A stretch of DNA of 64,000 nt from Diplolepis rosae (Eukaryota; Arthropoda; Insecta; Hymenoptera; Diplolepididae). The stretch lies in the NCBI GenBank assembly GCA_030998225.1, contig JAPYXD010000714.1:2170001-2234000 (forward strand). The letters run 5' to 3'. Position numbers and translations under genes: made by a program. Below, piece by piece: positions 43,144-55,171 of this stretch (the stretch's first letter is position 1; the number at the start of each line of letters is the position of its first letter). Under the pieces are notes generated by a model, which saw only the letters and a list, made by a program, of their open reading frames with translations, made no database searches and was not told the DNA's origin.

Positions 43144-43491
43144 TGATAGATATATAGGAGTCGATCAAGTTGGGGGTTAAAAAATGAATGAAACACTCAT
43201 CAATGATCTGTTATGAGCGACGTTTCGTTGGCTTGGTTCGCCAACCTCATCAGGCTTAACCTTGAAGTCTTTACATTTAAAACACTTAGTCAAATATTAA
43301 AGTCTAAATTTGTTCGTCACATCTAAAGTCCAAAGTGAAATTTATTTTATTTAGTAAATGTAAAGACTTCAAGGTTAAGCCGGATAAGGTTGGCGAACCA
43401 AGCCAACGAAACGTCACTCATGAAAGATCATTGATGAGTGTTTCATACATTTTTTAACCTCCAACTTGATCGACTCTTATTTATCTATCAA
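43144..43491. repeat. Inverted repeat with hammerhead-like motifs in intron 1 of the A transposase
   Basis: Arms 43144-43280 and 43354-43491 are near-perfect reverse complements around a 73-bp loop. Each arm ends in GATAGATA/TATCTATC outside. Each contains a hammerhead-like block of the Penelope type, so this looks like two Penelope-derived ends joined tail to tail, or a small fold-back element that took over such ends. Confidence 0.8.
43219..43253 (-). ncRNA. Hammerhead-ribozyme-like motif, minus strand
   Basis: On the minus strand: CTGATGA (43253-43247), a stem GTTGGC/GCCAAC with loop GAACCAA, then GAAACGTC (43226-43219). Stem I can pair AGC with GCT. The mirror copy on the plus strand (43381-43415) has CGGATAA in place of CTGATGA, so two core positions are changed and it should be inactive. 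Confidence 0.6.
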
Positions 43492-44894
43492 ATACACATT
43501 ATGGAAGGTGATAATTCTACAAGTTTCTCAATTTTATGTTTATTAATTTTAAACTTTTTATAGTTAATAATAAAACTAGACCTATTTTCGCTCTGTAGGG
43601 AGCGTCACTTAAATAAATAACGCTTTTTAAGTAGCGCGGGGTTTCAAAGTTTTTCTTGCTTAAGCTTCCTTATTTAAAAAATTTAAAATATTTGATAAGA
43701 AATTACTTTGGTTTTTATCATTCTAATATAAACACATCTGAATTCAAAGAATACAATTCAAGATGAATATAAAAGAATTCATAACAATAATGCAACATGA
43801 ATTTAAAGGTATACAAGATCAATTCAGAGAAATTCAATATGGATTCAAATAAATTCAAAATAATTTGAAGAAATTTTGAAAGATTTAAAAAAGAGATTTA
43901 AAAATATTTTTACGCGTTTATGATCATTTAAATTTTTAAATCATATTTTTCATAGCATAAGTTTTAGAAAAAGCTTTCGTTTTCATGTGTTCATTTTATG
44001 CAAATTATACGGTCTTCGAAATAAATTGCCTTATTTAAATGATTTATTTACTATTGGAATGCTAAAAACCGGTTTTTTATTTTTCATTCAAATAATTAAA
44101 ATAATTTTGCCATTTAATCAAACTTATTTGGAATGAAATAGATTTTAAAAATAAGTAATAGATCTGAATTGACATATAATATAAAAATATAGTCATCATT
44201 TTTTACTGAAAATAAAAATGTATACATTTCATTTAAAATTATGTCAAATATACAGTGAATATCTATATATTTTTTATGTGAAACACATATATTTTACCTC
44301 GTCAATCCCTTATAGAATAAGCCCTCATGGCGGAAGATATCAATAAAGCGAGGTTACAATTTTTTATCGCGACATCAATGCGAATTTATTTAATCTCAAC
44401 CTCAAACTTGACGTGGCAAATGAGATAATATATACCAATAATTGTATTAAATTAATATCTTGCATATTTTCAGTTTCTTACAATATAAAATAAAATTGTA
44501 CACTAACCTCAAAATCAATTACAGAACTACTAAATAATTCATCTTGTGCTCTTTTGTTCTTTTGTGATCGAAACGTTGATTCTGGAATCCCATCGATATT
44601 TTCCTGCAGGTGTCTCTTATATGGTCCTCTTTTCTTACTCATATTGTTCCAAAATCACAATAAACTTTCCCGAAAATAATAACCAGCATAAATAAAACGC
44701 GAAATAGTTGGTTTTGATGTGTAACGTATTTATTTCAAACTGTAAAACACTCTGATTTTACAGGATATCGCCAGATTGATATTAATAAAAAAGCTGTGAT
44801 TGACCAATGGTCGCTAAGTTGATTGGTCACGTGGGGGCCTTTTAAACCGGAACACTTCTCACAACAAGCAAGAAGCCGGCCGGTATCTTGCCAT

Positions 44895-45265
44895 CACTGT
44901 AAAAAAAAAAATTTGTAGAAGTACAACGTGTTGTATTTTTACGTATCGACATTCACTAATAATGCAACGTTACACGAAGTAAATTCACAGGCTATACTGC
45001 TGATCTACTTTCTTCGTGCATATATACTACGTACAACGTTGTAGTATTACACAAAAATTGTCTATACACAATCAACTATAAAATTACAACGTGTGATGTT
45101 GGAAATAAATCGAGTCACGTCTTACGTAGTATTTGTACATATAATTTGTAAATGTGCAGTCTACAGTTAATATACGCAGCATATGTAACTTTATAAGGAG
45201 ATTGTAGTTCTACGGTAAATGCTGTAAGAATACGTAAAACGATTTGTGAAATTACAATACGGTTG
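44895..45265. repeat. Left terminal and subterminal repeats of element B
   Basis: After CACTGTAAAA come scattered motifs of the ACAACGTGT, TTTTACGTA, GTATTAC and TAAAATTAC types. The phrase GTTGGAAATAAATCGAGTCA (about 45099) recurs inverted at the right end (about 55110-55130). Such short subterminal repeats are typical transposase-binding sites in CACTA elements. Confidence 0.7.
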
Positions 45266-45320
45266 CAAATGTACAGTCGCTCCGTGAATCAAAACAATTG
45301 GTAGTGGTTTCTATAGAAAC

Positions 45321-45462
45321 ATGTTGAAACAGATCCTTCGCCGATTAACACCTTTTTTTAGTTTAAAATGTGACAATTTTTTATGTGTGCAGTGCGCAGA
45401 AAAATCTATAGAAAGGAAATTTAAGGAATTTAATTGCAAATACATGTTTTGTGAACTTCAAG
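45321..45462 (+). CDS. Candidate first exon in element B
   Basis: ATG 45321 opens 47 codons with a Cys-rich end (CDNFLCVQCAEKSIERKF, then CKYMFCEL) and a strong donor AAG/GTAAGT at 45462. The next exon is unclear. An acceptor at about 47325 (TTTTACAG) would join to a short frame that soon stops, so this may be an upstream exon of the transposase gene spliced elsewhere, or a small separate gene. It looks like a partial zinc-binding domain. Confidence 0.4.
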
Positions 45463-46788
45463 GTAAGTAATTATTATTTAAATTGTAAGTCGAATTACAG
45501 TTAGATTTAAGAGGGATCACAGGTCATCACGTATTCACCTATTTCCATATATGTTCACAAATATTTTTAATTCCTTAGAAATATCTCCAAATCCTTCGAG
45601 AGTTCTTTAAATTATTTGAAAAATATTTTTAAAAAATCTGCCCGTTTCGCGGGCACATTCTCATCGCGCGCCTAGCTTGCAAGGTTGAGCGCGCATAGGG
45701 CGCGCGATTTGATCGTCGTGCTTCGCGCTCGGTCTTATGCTCTTCGCATACATTTAAGTTTATTCCTTATAATTTGATACTGAAGCTCAAACCAATTTTA
45801 TAATATTCCAGATGATGTGAGTTTCACATTTTCTCAGTCACTAAATTTTTTTTTGATTTTAAGTCAAACAGGAAATTCAATTTACTTAAGGCTCTATGGG
45901 CCTTAAGGAACACATTCTCATCATGACACTCGCGCTTCGCGCTCGATTTTCTGTATACATTTCAGTAACTTTTTAATAAATTACATGATTAAAATAATTT
46001 ATTTATTTCCAAATATCTTAAAAAGGAAAAACAATTGTGAACTTTATTTAAGGAAACGATTTTGCAAAACAACGCTTATTTCATATCTCACATATTTTGG
46101 TGAAAAAAATTGAATTTTTTCAATATTCAAAATCAAACCATAAAATATACATAATGTCCCGAAATGTCTTAATGAGAATTTGTAGAACTCATTTAGGCAA
46201 ACAATTTTCCATCTAAACGTTTTTTTTTTATCTGACATATTTTGTCTAAAAATGGAATTTTTGAATTTTAATCGTATTTTTTGGAATTGAAACGAAAAAT
46301 ATACGTTTTATCAGAAACTGTGTGAAACAAAAATGGTAGATCTTTTTGAAACGAACAACTTTGTATTCTTACGTTTTCTTCGTATTTTAAATATTATTGT
46401 TAAAAAATTGAATTTTGGATTTTCAATAGTATTTTTTTAAATTAAAAAGAAAAATATACATCTTATGAAATAATTTTGTAATGCAAATTTGTAGATCTTT
46501 ATTCAGAAAATAATGTTGTATCATAACTTTTTTTCATATCTTGTATAATTTAACTGGAAAATAGAATTTTGATATTGACTTTTTTCAAATTTTAATATGC
46601 TGTAACCAATACCTTCTCATATAATGAGAATGTAAAAATTAACTTGACATACAAGTCATATAAATCTCTTCCAATAATGGTTTCAAATGGTTGTAAAATT
46701 TCATAAAATCCTCATTAAAATCCCTCGAAATTTAATGAAATGATATCATTTTTTCACTTTGAAATGTGTATGAGAAATAATTTAATTC

Positions 46789-47022
46789 TTTAGCGTTAAA
46801 AATTAAAAAAACATAATACCTGTCATTGAAGGCAATGCAGTGGTTCACCATTTGCGGAACATCTCCACTGTCAGCGTTAAATATTGGTTAGAATGAGATA
46901 CAACTACTTACATCTTACTTCGACCAATAGCTAATCCTGTCAGTGGAGATCTTCCGCAAATAGTGAACCACTGCATTGCTTTCAATGATAGGTATTATAT
47001 CTTTTCAGTTTTTAACGCTAAA
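46789..47022. mobile_element. Palindromic MITE inside element B
   Basis: A fold-back of about 235 bp with arms starting TTAGCGTTAAAAA and containing GGTGAACCACTGCA-type sequence. The same arms and spacing occur in the core of the 22959-23547 MITE, so both belong to one family. It lies upstream of the B transposase gene. Confidence 0.75.
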
Positions 47023-47431
47023 AAATGAAATTATTGTATCAAGTTCGATACCATTAAACTCAAAATGTACCGCAGAATCATAATTGAAACAATTTAAATA
47101 TTTCTCATGTTCTTCTTATTCATATTATTACGAGATCAGCGAATTGTCAGCGAATGGTTAGTGAAAGGTCAGCGAATTCGCTGACCGTTGATTGGACTCT
47201 TTTGTCGAAAATAGGTACTGTGATCCCTGATTTAAGTGTTTTTGAGTAGGAAAAATTACGGAAGATTAGTTAAGATCATTTTACTAATTCATTAGATATT
47301 TAATACTAATATATTTTGTTTTACAGAATCACTGATGGATTTGGCTTAAAATACGCGTGGATTTTTTTCTCAACAAACACTTTATACTCCATAATTCCTT
47401 TTATCACATCCTTAATTTTTTACATTGCAAA

Positions 47432-50151
47432 ATGTTTATCTGTTTCACATGTAAAGCAAAATTTATTAGCATTATTAAGTATAATAAGCATCAACGTAGC
47501 CACAGTAATGACAAAACCCAGTGCAAACAATTCGTTTGTTTGTACCTTAGGTGCAACAAAATTTTTTTTAAATATAATCATTTTAGAGATCATTTCAATC
47601 GGATGCATAATCCACGTAATGGACAAGAATCGGCTGTTTATAATAAATACGCTTGCAAACAGGTCAATTGTTCATTTACATGCATTAATCAATCAGCTTT
47701 GAAGAAACATTTGTTTCAAACACATTTCAGTTTTGTACCTTCTTCAGTCACATGCAATTTTCCGCGATGTCGGAAGTTTAAAAAAACATTTGCTACTAAA
47801 AATGCTTTCAGAATTCACGTGTCTAGATTTCATGGAGGGCAGATTGTAAATTGTATTGAGTCACAAATGAAATCTATAAATCTGTTAAATTTAACCGAAA
47901 CTTTACAATCGCAAAGCTCTACGGACAAAGTAATAAATGATGGGGAAAATTTGAACTTAATTTTAAACGATGCTATGCAGGAAAATTGTACAGAATCTAA
48001 TTGTCCAAATTTTACAAGTGAACAGATAGAGGAAAATTCGAAAGTGTCTGCAGAGAAAAGTACACTCCAGATTCTGGCGGAGTTGTACATTAACCTCTCA
48101 AGCAAAAAATTTGCAACCGAAAGTTGTCTTCAAGGAGTTATCCAAGGAATAACTTCTGTCGTAGACACGTGCTCCAATGAATTTAAAAATTCTGTTGAGA
48201 ATACTGATTTTTGCCCTGAAGAAAAGAAGAAAATTTTGAATATGTTTTCAAATGCTTTCAAAGACATAAATATTGCTCACGATAATATTCATGGTCACCT
48301 TCGAAGTACTTATTCTAGAGAAAAGTATTATAAAAAACACTTTTATTTTATTGAACCTGTTGAAATATCATTTCCTACTGATGAAAATGAAGAACCTTAT
48401 TTTTATCACTACGTTCCCATTTTGGAGACAATTAAAAAATTGTTGTGTAACGAAGAAATTCGAAATTACTGTTCAAGCAGTGGTCCACGCGAGAGCAAAG
48501 ATGGTTTCTTTGATATCGAAGATGGCAATATTGTAAAGTCATCTCATTTTTTTATCAACGGTTTACGGATAATTCTTTTTCAAGATGCCTTCCAAGTCTG
48601 TAATCCATTGGGATCGTCGAAAGGGAAATTTAAAATAGTAGGCATTTACATGGTGCTAGGAAATTTACCTCCGTTTATGAGATCCAAAACAGATAATATA
48701 AAATTAGTTGTGCTATGCAAGGAAAAATACATAAATAAATTTGGGTGGACGGTTTTTTTGGATGTGTTAATAAAAGATATAAAAATTTTGGAAACAGAGG
48801 GGGTTAACGTACCGCTACCAAACGGAGACATAAAGAATTTTCTAGGAAGTATGCTGTTAATGCTAGGTGACCATCTAGGGAGCCATCAAATTGGTGGATT
48901 CACGCAGAATTTTAGTTCTTCCACGTATTTCTGTCGTTTTTGCTTAATTACCAGAGAAAGTTTGTTGTCGAATTGTTTCGATATCCAACAGTTACGAAAT
49001 AGGTGGAATTACGCAACTTGCGCTGATACAGCTCGTAGAACGGGGAAAATGTGTTTAGGTATTTCAAGGAATTCCCCATTGAACTCATTGAGGGAATATC
49101 ACGTTGCAAATCTAGGTCTTCCTCCTTGCATTGCGCATGACCTTTTTGAAGGATTTATACCATACGACTTGCTTTTAGTAATTAATTACTTCGTTGCTAA
49201 AAACTGGTTCAGATATGGATATTTGAATTATATCCTCCAGAGAATAAAATTATCTGGTGATGAAAAAATAAAAAAATTAGTTGAACCGCAACAGAAATAA
49301 GAAAGCTTTTGCTGATATTTCCTCTAGCCGTCGCGTACTTAATTAAAAATTCTGATGACGACGTGTGGAAAATGGTTCTATGCATGAGAAAAATTAGTTC
49401 TTTCACGTGTGCTCCTGGGTTGTCAATAGGGCAAATTGCTATATTCAAAACTATCATCGATGAATATTTGGAGCTGCGAATAAAATGCTTTCCGAAAGTT
49501 CCCTTAAGACCCAAACATCATTATATGGTACACTATCCACACCTAATTCAAGAATTTGGACCATTGAAGCATGTGTCTACTTTGCGAATGGAGAGTAAAC
49601 ATAAATTCTTCAAAAGTCATGTTAAACACTCCGAGAATTTCAAAAACGTTACGAAAACCTTGAGCAAAAAGCATCAGCTTATGGAATGTTTGCACGCGTA
49701 TGATGATGACGTGATAAAGATTCTCGTGGGAGAAAAGTTCAGTCATGTAAAATGCGAGGAACCTTTTCTTTCATTAATATCACATTTTTTGAGGAATAAT
49801 TTTCAAACTGTATGTTACGTAGGTAGAAAGGTTTCCTTTCGTGGAATAGTTTATGAGCAAAATATGTCTGTTTGCATAAGGGTGGATGAAGGCGGCAATT
49901 TTGAAATTTGTAAAATAAAAATCATTATCGTTTACGAAAATTTAAAAAAATTGTATTTCGTGGATGAAACAATTTCAATTGTTGAAAATGAAGAAGTTGG
50001 TGTTTATGAAACAGTCAAAAACAATAATTGCAGTAAACTTTCCATTTTCTCTTACTCTACCTTGCTCTCGCCAGACCCAATACCTTCCATTACCTTCAAT
50101 TCTCTTACAGTATATGTTCCCAAATATATACCCTTTAATCCGAAATCATAA
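47432..50151 (+). pseudogene. Element B transposase with C2H2 fingers
   Basis: Probable start MFICFTCKAKF at 47432, although the frame is open from 47357. Four C2H2-type fingers follow (CFTC..H..H; CLYLRC..H..H; CKQVNC..H..H; CNFPRC..H..H) to about 47835. A helical region and FYHYVPILETIKKLL come next. The catalytic part has VCNPLGSSKGKF, LGNLPPFMRS, LVVLCKEKY, MLGDHLGSHQIGGF with CRFC, and PPCIAHDLFEGF. A one-base frameshift near 49290 moves to the frame of 49309-50151, which holds LRPKHHYMVHYPHLIQEFGPL, LRMESKHKFFK (likely the catalytic Glu) and a conserved C-terminal domain ending at 50149. The protein family is shared with element C. I cannot name a Pfam domain. It would be near-intact apart from the one shift. 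Confidence 0.7.
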
Positions 50152-50373
50152 GCATTATGTAAGTATTCGTGTATAAACGTTTGTTTTATACAACTAGTTT
50201 ACTAAATAAAACGAAACAATTGTAGTAATAATTAACTTCATTTTCAATCTCCCCACGTATAATAAGCAAGTTGTATCAGTTGTTTCTTTATCTTTTCATA
50301 TATAACTAATGTTTACAAGTTTAACAATATAAAAAAAGCTAAAACATTTATTGAATTGTTTTCTATATTTCAG

Positions 50374-52961
50374 ATGCCAAAAGTATTTAAAGTGTGGTCG
50401 CATAACCGAAAGCATCGGAAGTCAATCATCTTGCGTCAGGATGAAGACTTGATTAAAAAATTCGTACAAGAAGCCAGTATTAAATTCAATATAAGGGGAA
50501 ACAAAATAGTCTTGGAAAAAGATGGAACGGAGGTCGATGAAGATGATGCCTTAAAGATATTCCATGACGAAGGTTATATATTTTTAATATTGGAAGCCAA
50601 TCAAGATTGGGAACAAATAAATCATCCACTCACAGTAATTAAAGAGATTACAGAGACGCAGGAAAGTGCTGATAATAAACAGCAATCAATTTCAGAGGAT
50701 TTAGAAATGCAAGAGACAGAGGGGGCTACAGAATCTGGAGAAACAAGTAAAAGTACAGAAGAGCTCAGTGATGTGCGTGAAAATTTTTCAATGGTCAGAG
50801 AAATTGAACGCGATGAAATCGATGAGGAAATCGATAAGCAGGTTAATGAGGAAATCGATGAACAGGTGAATAAGAAAACCGATGAAGAGAAAACTAAAAT
50901 CAATCAAAACCGTCAGAACGTTGATGAAGCGTGGAATAATTTTAAATTTAACTGGGATGCCTGTGTAATCAGCAAAATAAACGGCTTAAAAAATAATATT
51001 AAGACTAAAGATGTTATAAAATATTTTGTACATCAATCAATATATCAAATGCGAGATATAAGTACGAACATCCCCGAATATGCCATACGCATTGTAGTGC
51101 AACAATTTGTGGAGGCCTATCCGAATGTGTTTGAAGATAGGAATTTTCAAAATGAAAAAATTGGAAACGGATGTCATACCCTGTGTTCTAAAATGATAAA
51201 TCGCAACCACAATTTAAATAGGGCTAAAGAAGGCAGAAATCTTTCACAGGAATTAGGAGTGAAATGCGGAACTTTGGCGCGACTAAGGATGGCACAATCG
51301 GGATGCAAAAAATGGCAGCCTGAAATGAAACTACCTTACAAAATCTTTGAGGAAAAGAGGAGTTTCCTTGCAGATTGGGCAAGAAATCCTTTTGCCGATG
51401 AAGGCGTAGAGAACAGAGATCCAAATAAAGTTCGAGAGCCTGCTGAAAAATTGATATGCCAGAAGAAGAAAGAAAAGTCTGAAAAAGAGTTCGTCTTTAC
51501 ATTCGCTTTTCAACGATTCTTTTTAAATAATCTCCAAAATCCACCCAACGTTGAAGAAATAGAGGATTTGTGGCCGATTCTTTTCAATTTAGAGTTTTAC
51601 TATTGGCATTATGAGTTACTGATGGGCCACTCAATACATAAAGTCGAGGAGGGACTTATGAAATATCATACAAAATTTTCAATTTTGGCAACCAAAAAAA
51701 TTTGACCAGCAATTATGAATTTTCCGATGAAGACATTTTAAGAATCATTTCTAAGCGGTTTTCGGAAGAGCACGATCACTTATTCTGGAAGTATAGCGTA
51801 AGTTTATGTATATTTCTACCTTCAAATATGCTTCAAAAAAGTTTTTTTGAATTTGGTACAGATTCTACATGTTTGTATCCAAAATACATAAAATTTTGTT
51901 TTCAAAATTTAGAAAATGTTAGAGGAGATAGAAATGGACGTAGATGAACTACTTTTGGTTTTGACAATGAAAAAATTTTCTCTATATATTATGCTAAAAA
52001 TGAACTTTTTTCAATTTCGAAACCAAAAGTAGTCTATCTACATCCGTTTCTACCTTCTGTACCATTTCCCAAATTTTATATATTTAAGACATAAACACGT
52101 AGAAACCTAAGATCAATAAAATTTGCTAATTTCCTCAGTATCACATGCCCTTAATATTTCAAATTAAATGTATTATAAGTTCAAAAAAAGATGGTAATAG
52201 AAAAAACTGATTTATTTAAACTTAATGAATTTTTGTTCTTATCGTTTCTTATCAAATTTATTAAAATAAAAAATAACGAATTTGGTACATCAATAATTTT
52301 TGTAAGTCCGAATTTTTTCCCATGAAATATAAACTTTTCTCTTTCAAATAGTACCACCAATAATAATACTACATCTCTTCAATAATGAATAAATCAATCA
52401 TTTTCCTCGATACCCCTTGTTTCGTATTTGTAATATCTTAAGTAATTACACATGTACTTTATAGGATGATACGCCACTTAATGAGTTCATTCCTCCTAAT
52501 AATACATTTGGATGGGTTGCTTCTACGTGTAAGAATTATTTTTCATTTTACTTGAAGTATATTCTTCTCTTTCAAAACTGAATACAAGTTTCATTTTTCT
52601 TATTTAAACTGTAGCAGTTAAACGCATCTCTTCATATTGACAGGTTCTGCAGAAAAATTCAAAGAAACGTGTCATTTTTTATGATTGTACATTCTTCGAA
52701 GCATTGAAGATTTTATTCGCATCTTACTTCATTTTTAACAAGCCTTTTCCAAAAACAAACTCAATAACTTTGGACTTTATTCAAAGAATAGTTTTGAATA
52801 TTGATTTGTCAAAAAAAGGAAACAAAGCAGTTGAACCATCTGTATCCAGTAAAAAAGTATTGAGCTTCTGGAATGCCTTAAATAAAATAAACGTCATGAG
52901 TAACCAGATTGAACAACCTGCAGCGGAAGTAGATTCCGATCATGAAGTCGCCACAGACTGA
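50374..52961 (+). CDS. Element B second gene: CIDE-N-like domain protein, multi-exon
   Basis: ATG 50374 follows an acceptor-like TATATTTCAG. Residues 1-78 look like a CIDE-N/CAD domain: FKVWSHNRKHRKSIILR, VLEKDGTEVDEDDALKIF and YIFLILEANQDW fall in the order and spacing of that ubiquitin-like fold, known from apoptotic DNase DFF proteins. A long acidic stretch with a repeated EEIDxQVN unit follows (about 50815-50880). A helical domain (about 50930-51250) and a C-terminal part come next. The first exon ends near 51700. Further coding pieces lie at about 51702-51800, 52466-52528 (NNTFGWVAS) and 52645-52961 (FEALKILFASYFIFNKPFP), joined by likely introns. It may be the accessory (TnpA-like) protein of B. 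Confidence 0.6.
51920..52070. repeat. Short fold-back repeat in an intron of the B second gene
   Basis: Arms of about 40 bp (GATAGAAATGGACGTAGATG and CATCCGTTTCTACC with ACTACTTTTGGTTT between) are reverse complements. A similar pairing of GATGTAGATAGCCTATTTTT with its complement lies at 54363-54506, so a small MITE family is possible. Confidence 0.6.
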
Positions 52962-53171
52962 AGGACAATTTTTGACGAGGTTAGTTTTTTAAAATTTTCT
53001 TGGCTCTTCAGATTTTTAAAGTAATAAATGGATCACATGATACACAATTGTACAATATTTAATAAGGTATATTCACTAATATCTTTCAAAATTTTACTAC
53101 AGGAAGATGAACTGGAGCAAAAAACGCTAGGGTAATTTTACTTTCCATCAGCTGTCCCATTTAGTGCAGAA

Positions 53172-53349
53172 TTTTTACACGTGAATCACGATAGTAACTT
53201 TTTAGGCATTTGAAGTGTGTATTTTTAATACACATTATAAACGTAACGTTTAATTTTCAAACACATTAACGTTTTGTACCCAAAATGTGTGTTAAAAATA
53301 CACACTTCAAATGCCTAAAAAGTTACTATCGTGATTCACGTGTAAAAGT
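53172..53349. mobile_element. Palindromic MITE inside element B (178 bp)
   Basis: Arms 53172-53235 and 53284-53349 are near-perfect reverse complements, including TTTTTACACGTGAATCACGA and GGCATTTGAAGTGTGTAT. The loop is about 50 bp and also contains AACGTAACGTTTAA, itself near-palindromic. The GTGTGTTAAA-type words resemble the subterminal motifs of element C. Confidence 0.75.
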
Positions 53350-54899
53350 ATCACACTTGTTTTTAGAGTGTGTACTCAATTTTATACGAATTTTCTTAGG
53401 AATTTCAAAAATGTAATAATTTTTATTGCAAAAAATCTTCGATGAGTTCTTTTGTTTATTATTAGAAATTTGTAGAATCGTACTTAACTAGTCTTGTAAT
53501 ATAGGTTTTTATGATTTCAGGATTTGCGCTGCAGTTGAGAGCAGTCAATATATAGTACATATACATTCAGCTAGCGTATTTATTTCTGCAGGTTCTACTG
53601 GCAAAGCAAACCAATCTATATCGTCGGATTTATTAACTGCTTCCATTAATTAAAATAAATTTTTTATTTTCATATTAATGTTAAGATTTTTGAAATATAA
53701 ACACAACGAAAAAAATGTCTTTAACAGGGTCAACTATTTTGCTATAGTCAGCATTAATCTGGTTAGAATGACAGGGATTATAAATTTAAATTACAATAAG
53801 CACAGGTGTAATCTTACTAATGTAATGCTGTTAGAAATAAGAACACAAATTACAGTTTAAGATTATCAAAACCGTAAATTCAGTTTAGACATACAAAGTT
53901 GGTAGAGGCAAATAACTGTATTACTAATGAAAACTTTCTTTTTATTGTGACAAGTTAAAAACTTTGTTAATTTTTTAAATTAAAAACGTAGTTTGGTAAA
54001 AAGATTTTCTTAGACTTGAAAATATTATTTGTAATTGAAACTTTGAAACCTTAATCTACGATGTTGATGTATGATATGTACAATAAAATTCACCGCTTTT
54101 TGTAAGGATACAGATTTGTCGATAAATATTATAGGAATGCCTGCTAAATTTACAGAATAAGGATTTGTCTTCGAAATATAATTCGACAGGTATTTCTTAA
54201 ATATTTATCGACAAATCGATAATTTCAAGAAAATATCTGTTAAAATCACAAAAATTTTATGCTGTCACTATTTCAAATCATGGACTCAGTAGACGTAACA
54301 GATTTTTTTTCTTCGTGAATTATCGTACGAAAATTTAAGATAAGTTAAGGCATTATCAAATCGATGTAGATAGCCTATTTTTAGCATTGATTATTAAGAA
54401 AGGAGTTTATTTATTGCAAAGTTAACAACTTTCTGAAACTTTCTGTATATAGAAAATCATTAAATTTTTTACATCTAAACCAAAAATAAGCTATCTATAC
54501 ATTGGTTTTTATGATTTCTAACATTTTCAAAATTCTACAAAATACATCCAAAAAATTATATCTGAATACTAATGTCTTAACATTTTTATTCATTGCAATA
54601 AATAAATTAAGATAGCACAAATATAGTAATTTTAAGTACATATTCTCTATAGAATGTAAAAAAGCTTTTTATCAAGAAGCAAATTAAAGTTCATACATCT
54701 AGATTTATTTTCTACATAATTTAGTTATATAGAGATGAAAACTTTTTTTCTAATTAATTATGTAAATTATTGTTTTAGCGCGACTAAAAATTCGTGTCAT
54801 TACTGAAACACTGTTTTCTGTTATACGAGTATAATAAAGAATAAAAAAAAAAGAATAAAACCCAGGTTTGTGTTAAATTGCATAAAACAATCCCTAGCA
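53350..54899. other. Non-coding right part of element B
   Basis: AT-rich, no supportable ORF. It contains an inverted pair GATTTGTCGATAAATATT / AATATTTATCGACAAATC (about 54112-54220) and the fold-back at 54363-54506. Probably 3' untranslated and subterminal sequence of B with old insertions. Confidence 0.5.
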
Positions 54900-55171
54900 T
54901 AAAAATCTACTATCATTGGTAAAATTACAAATTATTTATAATATTACTAGGTAAATGTAAAATTACCGATCAGTGGTAATATTACACTTTTGATGTTAAT
55001 TTACATAAGACATGTACTTTCCAACCCGACCTGTAAATATACGTACCAAGTCGTATATTTGCGAAATCGTCTGTAACTTTACATACTTTCCTTCTTTTCA
55101 CTACGTAACACGTGACTCGATTTATTTCCAACGTGATACGTCGTAAAAGTACAGCTATATTTTTTACAGTG
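54900..55171. repeat. Right terminal and subterminal repeats of element B
   Basis: Repeated GTAAAATTAC, GTAAATGTAAAATTAC and GTAATATTAC words precede the GAGTCACG..TTACGT complement of the left end. The terminus is TTTTTTACAGTG at 55171, followed by the CAT duplication. Confidence 0.75.

Larger units (their letters stand above)
39919..44642 (-). pseudogene. Element A transposase (CACTA-like DDE), three exons
   Basis: Cut-and-paste transposase read right to left. Exon 1, 44642-44508, starts MSKKRGPYKRH and has a GAG/GTTAG donor. Exon 2, about 43053-42705, is very acidic. Exon 3 starts at about 42014 after TTTCCAG and has a zinc-like CYFCIKCC..CPGC region, then ITIQWFTDGIKTFNS (first Asp), NMFLRPFIDEL, and APVDSVARP (second Asp). 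A frameshift near 41210, TGA at about 41136 and a frameshift near 40790 follow. The frame then continues through YNVHILLHIPRSVQNFGALWAW and FPFEHYNGVLK (Glu, about 40515) to a stop at 39919. The three acidic residues fit the DDE triad of CMC-type transposases. The gene is divergent from the BEN gene, with element B sitting between their starts. Confidence 0.7.
44895..55171. mobile_element. Element B: CACTG-ended transposon nested in element A
   Basis: 10.3 kb. Both ends read CACTGTAAAAAA inward, and a 3-bp duplication CAT flanks them (44892-44894 and 55172-55174). CACTG ends with a 3-bp duplication are the hallmark of CACTA/En-Spm elements. B sits between the divergent starts of the two genes of A. 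It carries a C2H2-finger transposase gene and a second, multi-exon gene with a CIDE-N-like domain, both on the plus strand. Confidence 0.85.

Noticed and set aside
45650..45960. GC-rich GCGCTTCGCGCTC words as a regulatory element
   Set aside because: Short, scattered near-palindromes in an intron-like part of element B; nothing ties them to a function.
47316..47702. 128-codon hydrophobic ORF in element B
   Set aside because: Out-of-frame shadow of the C2H2-finger coding region.
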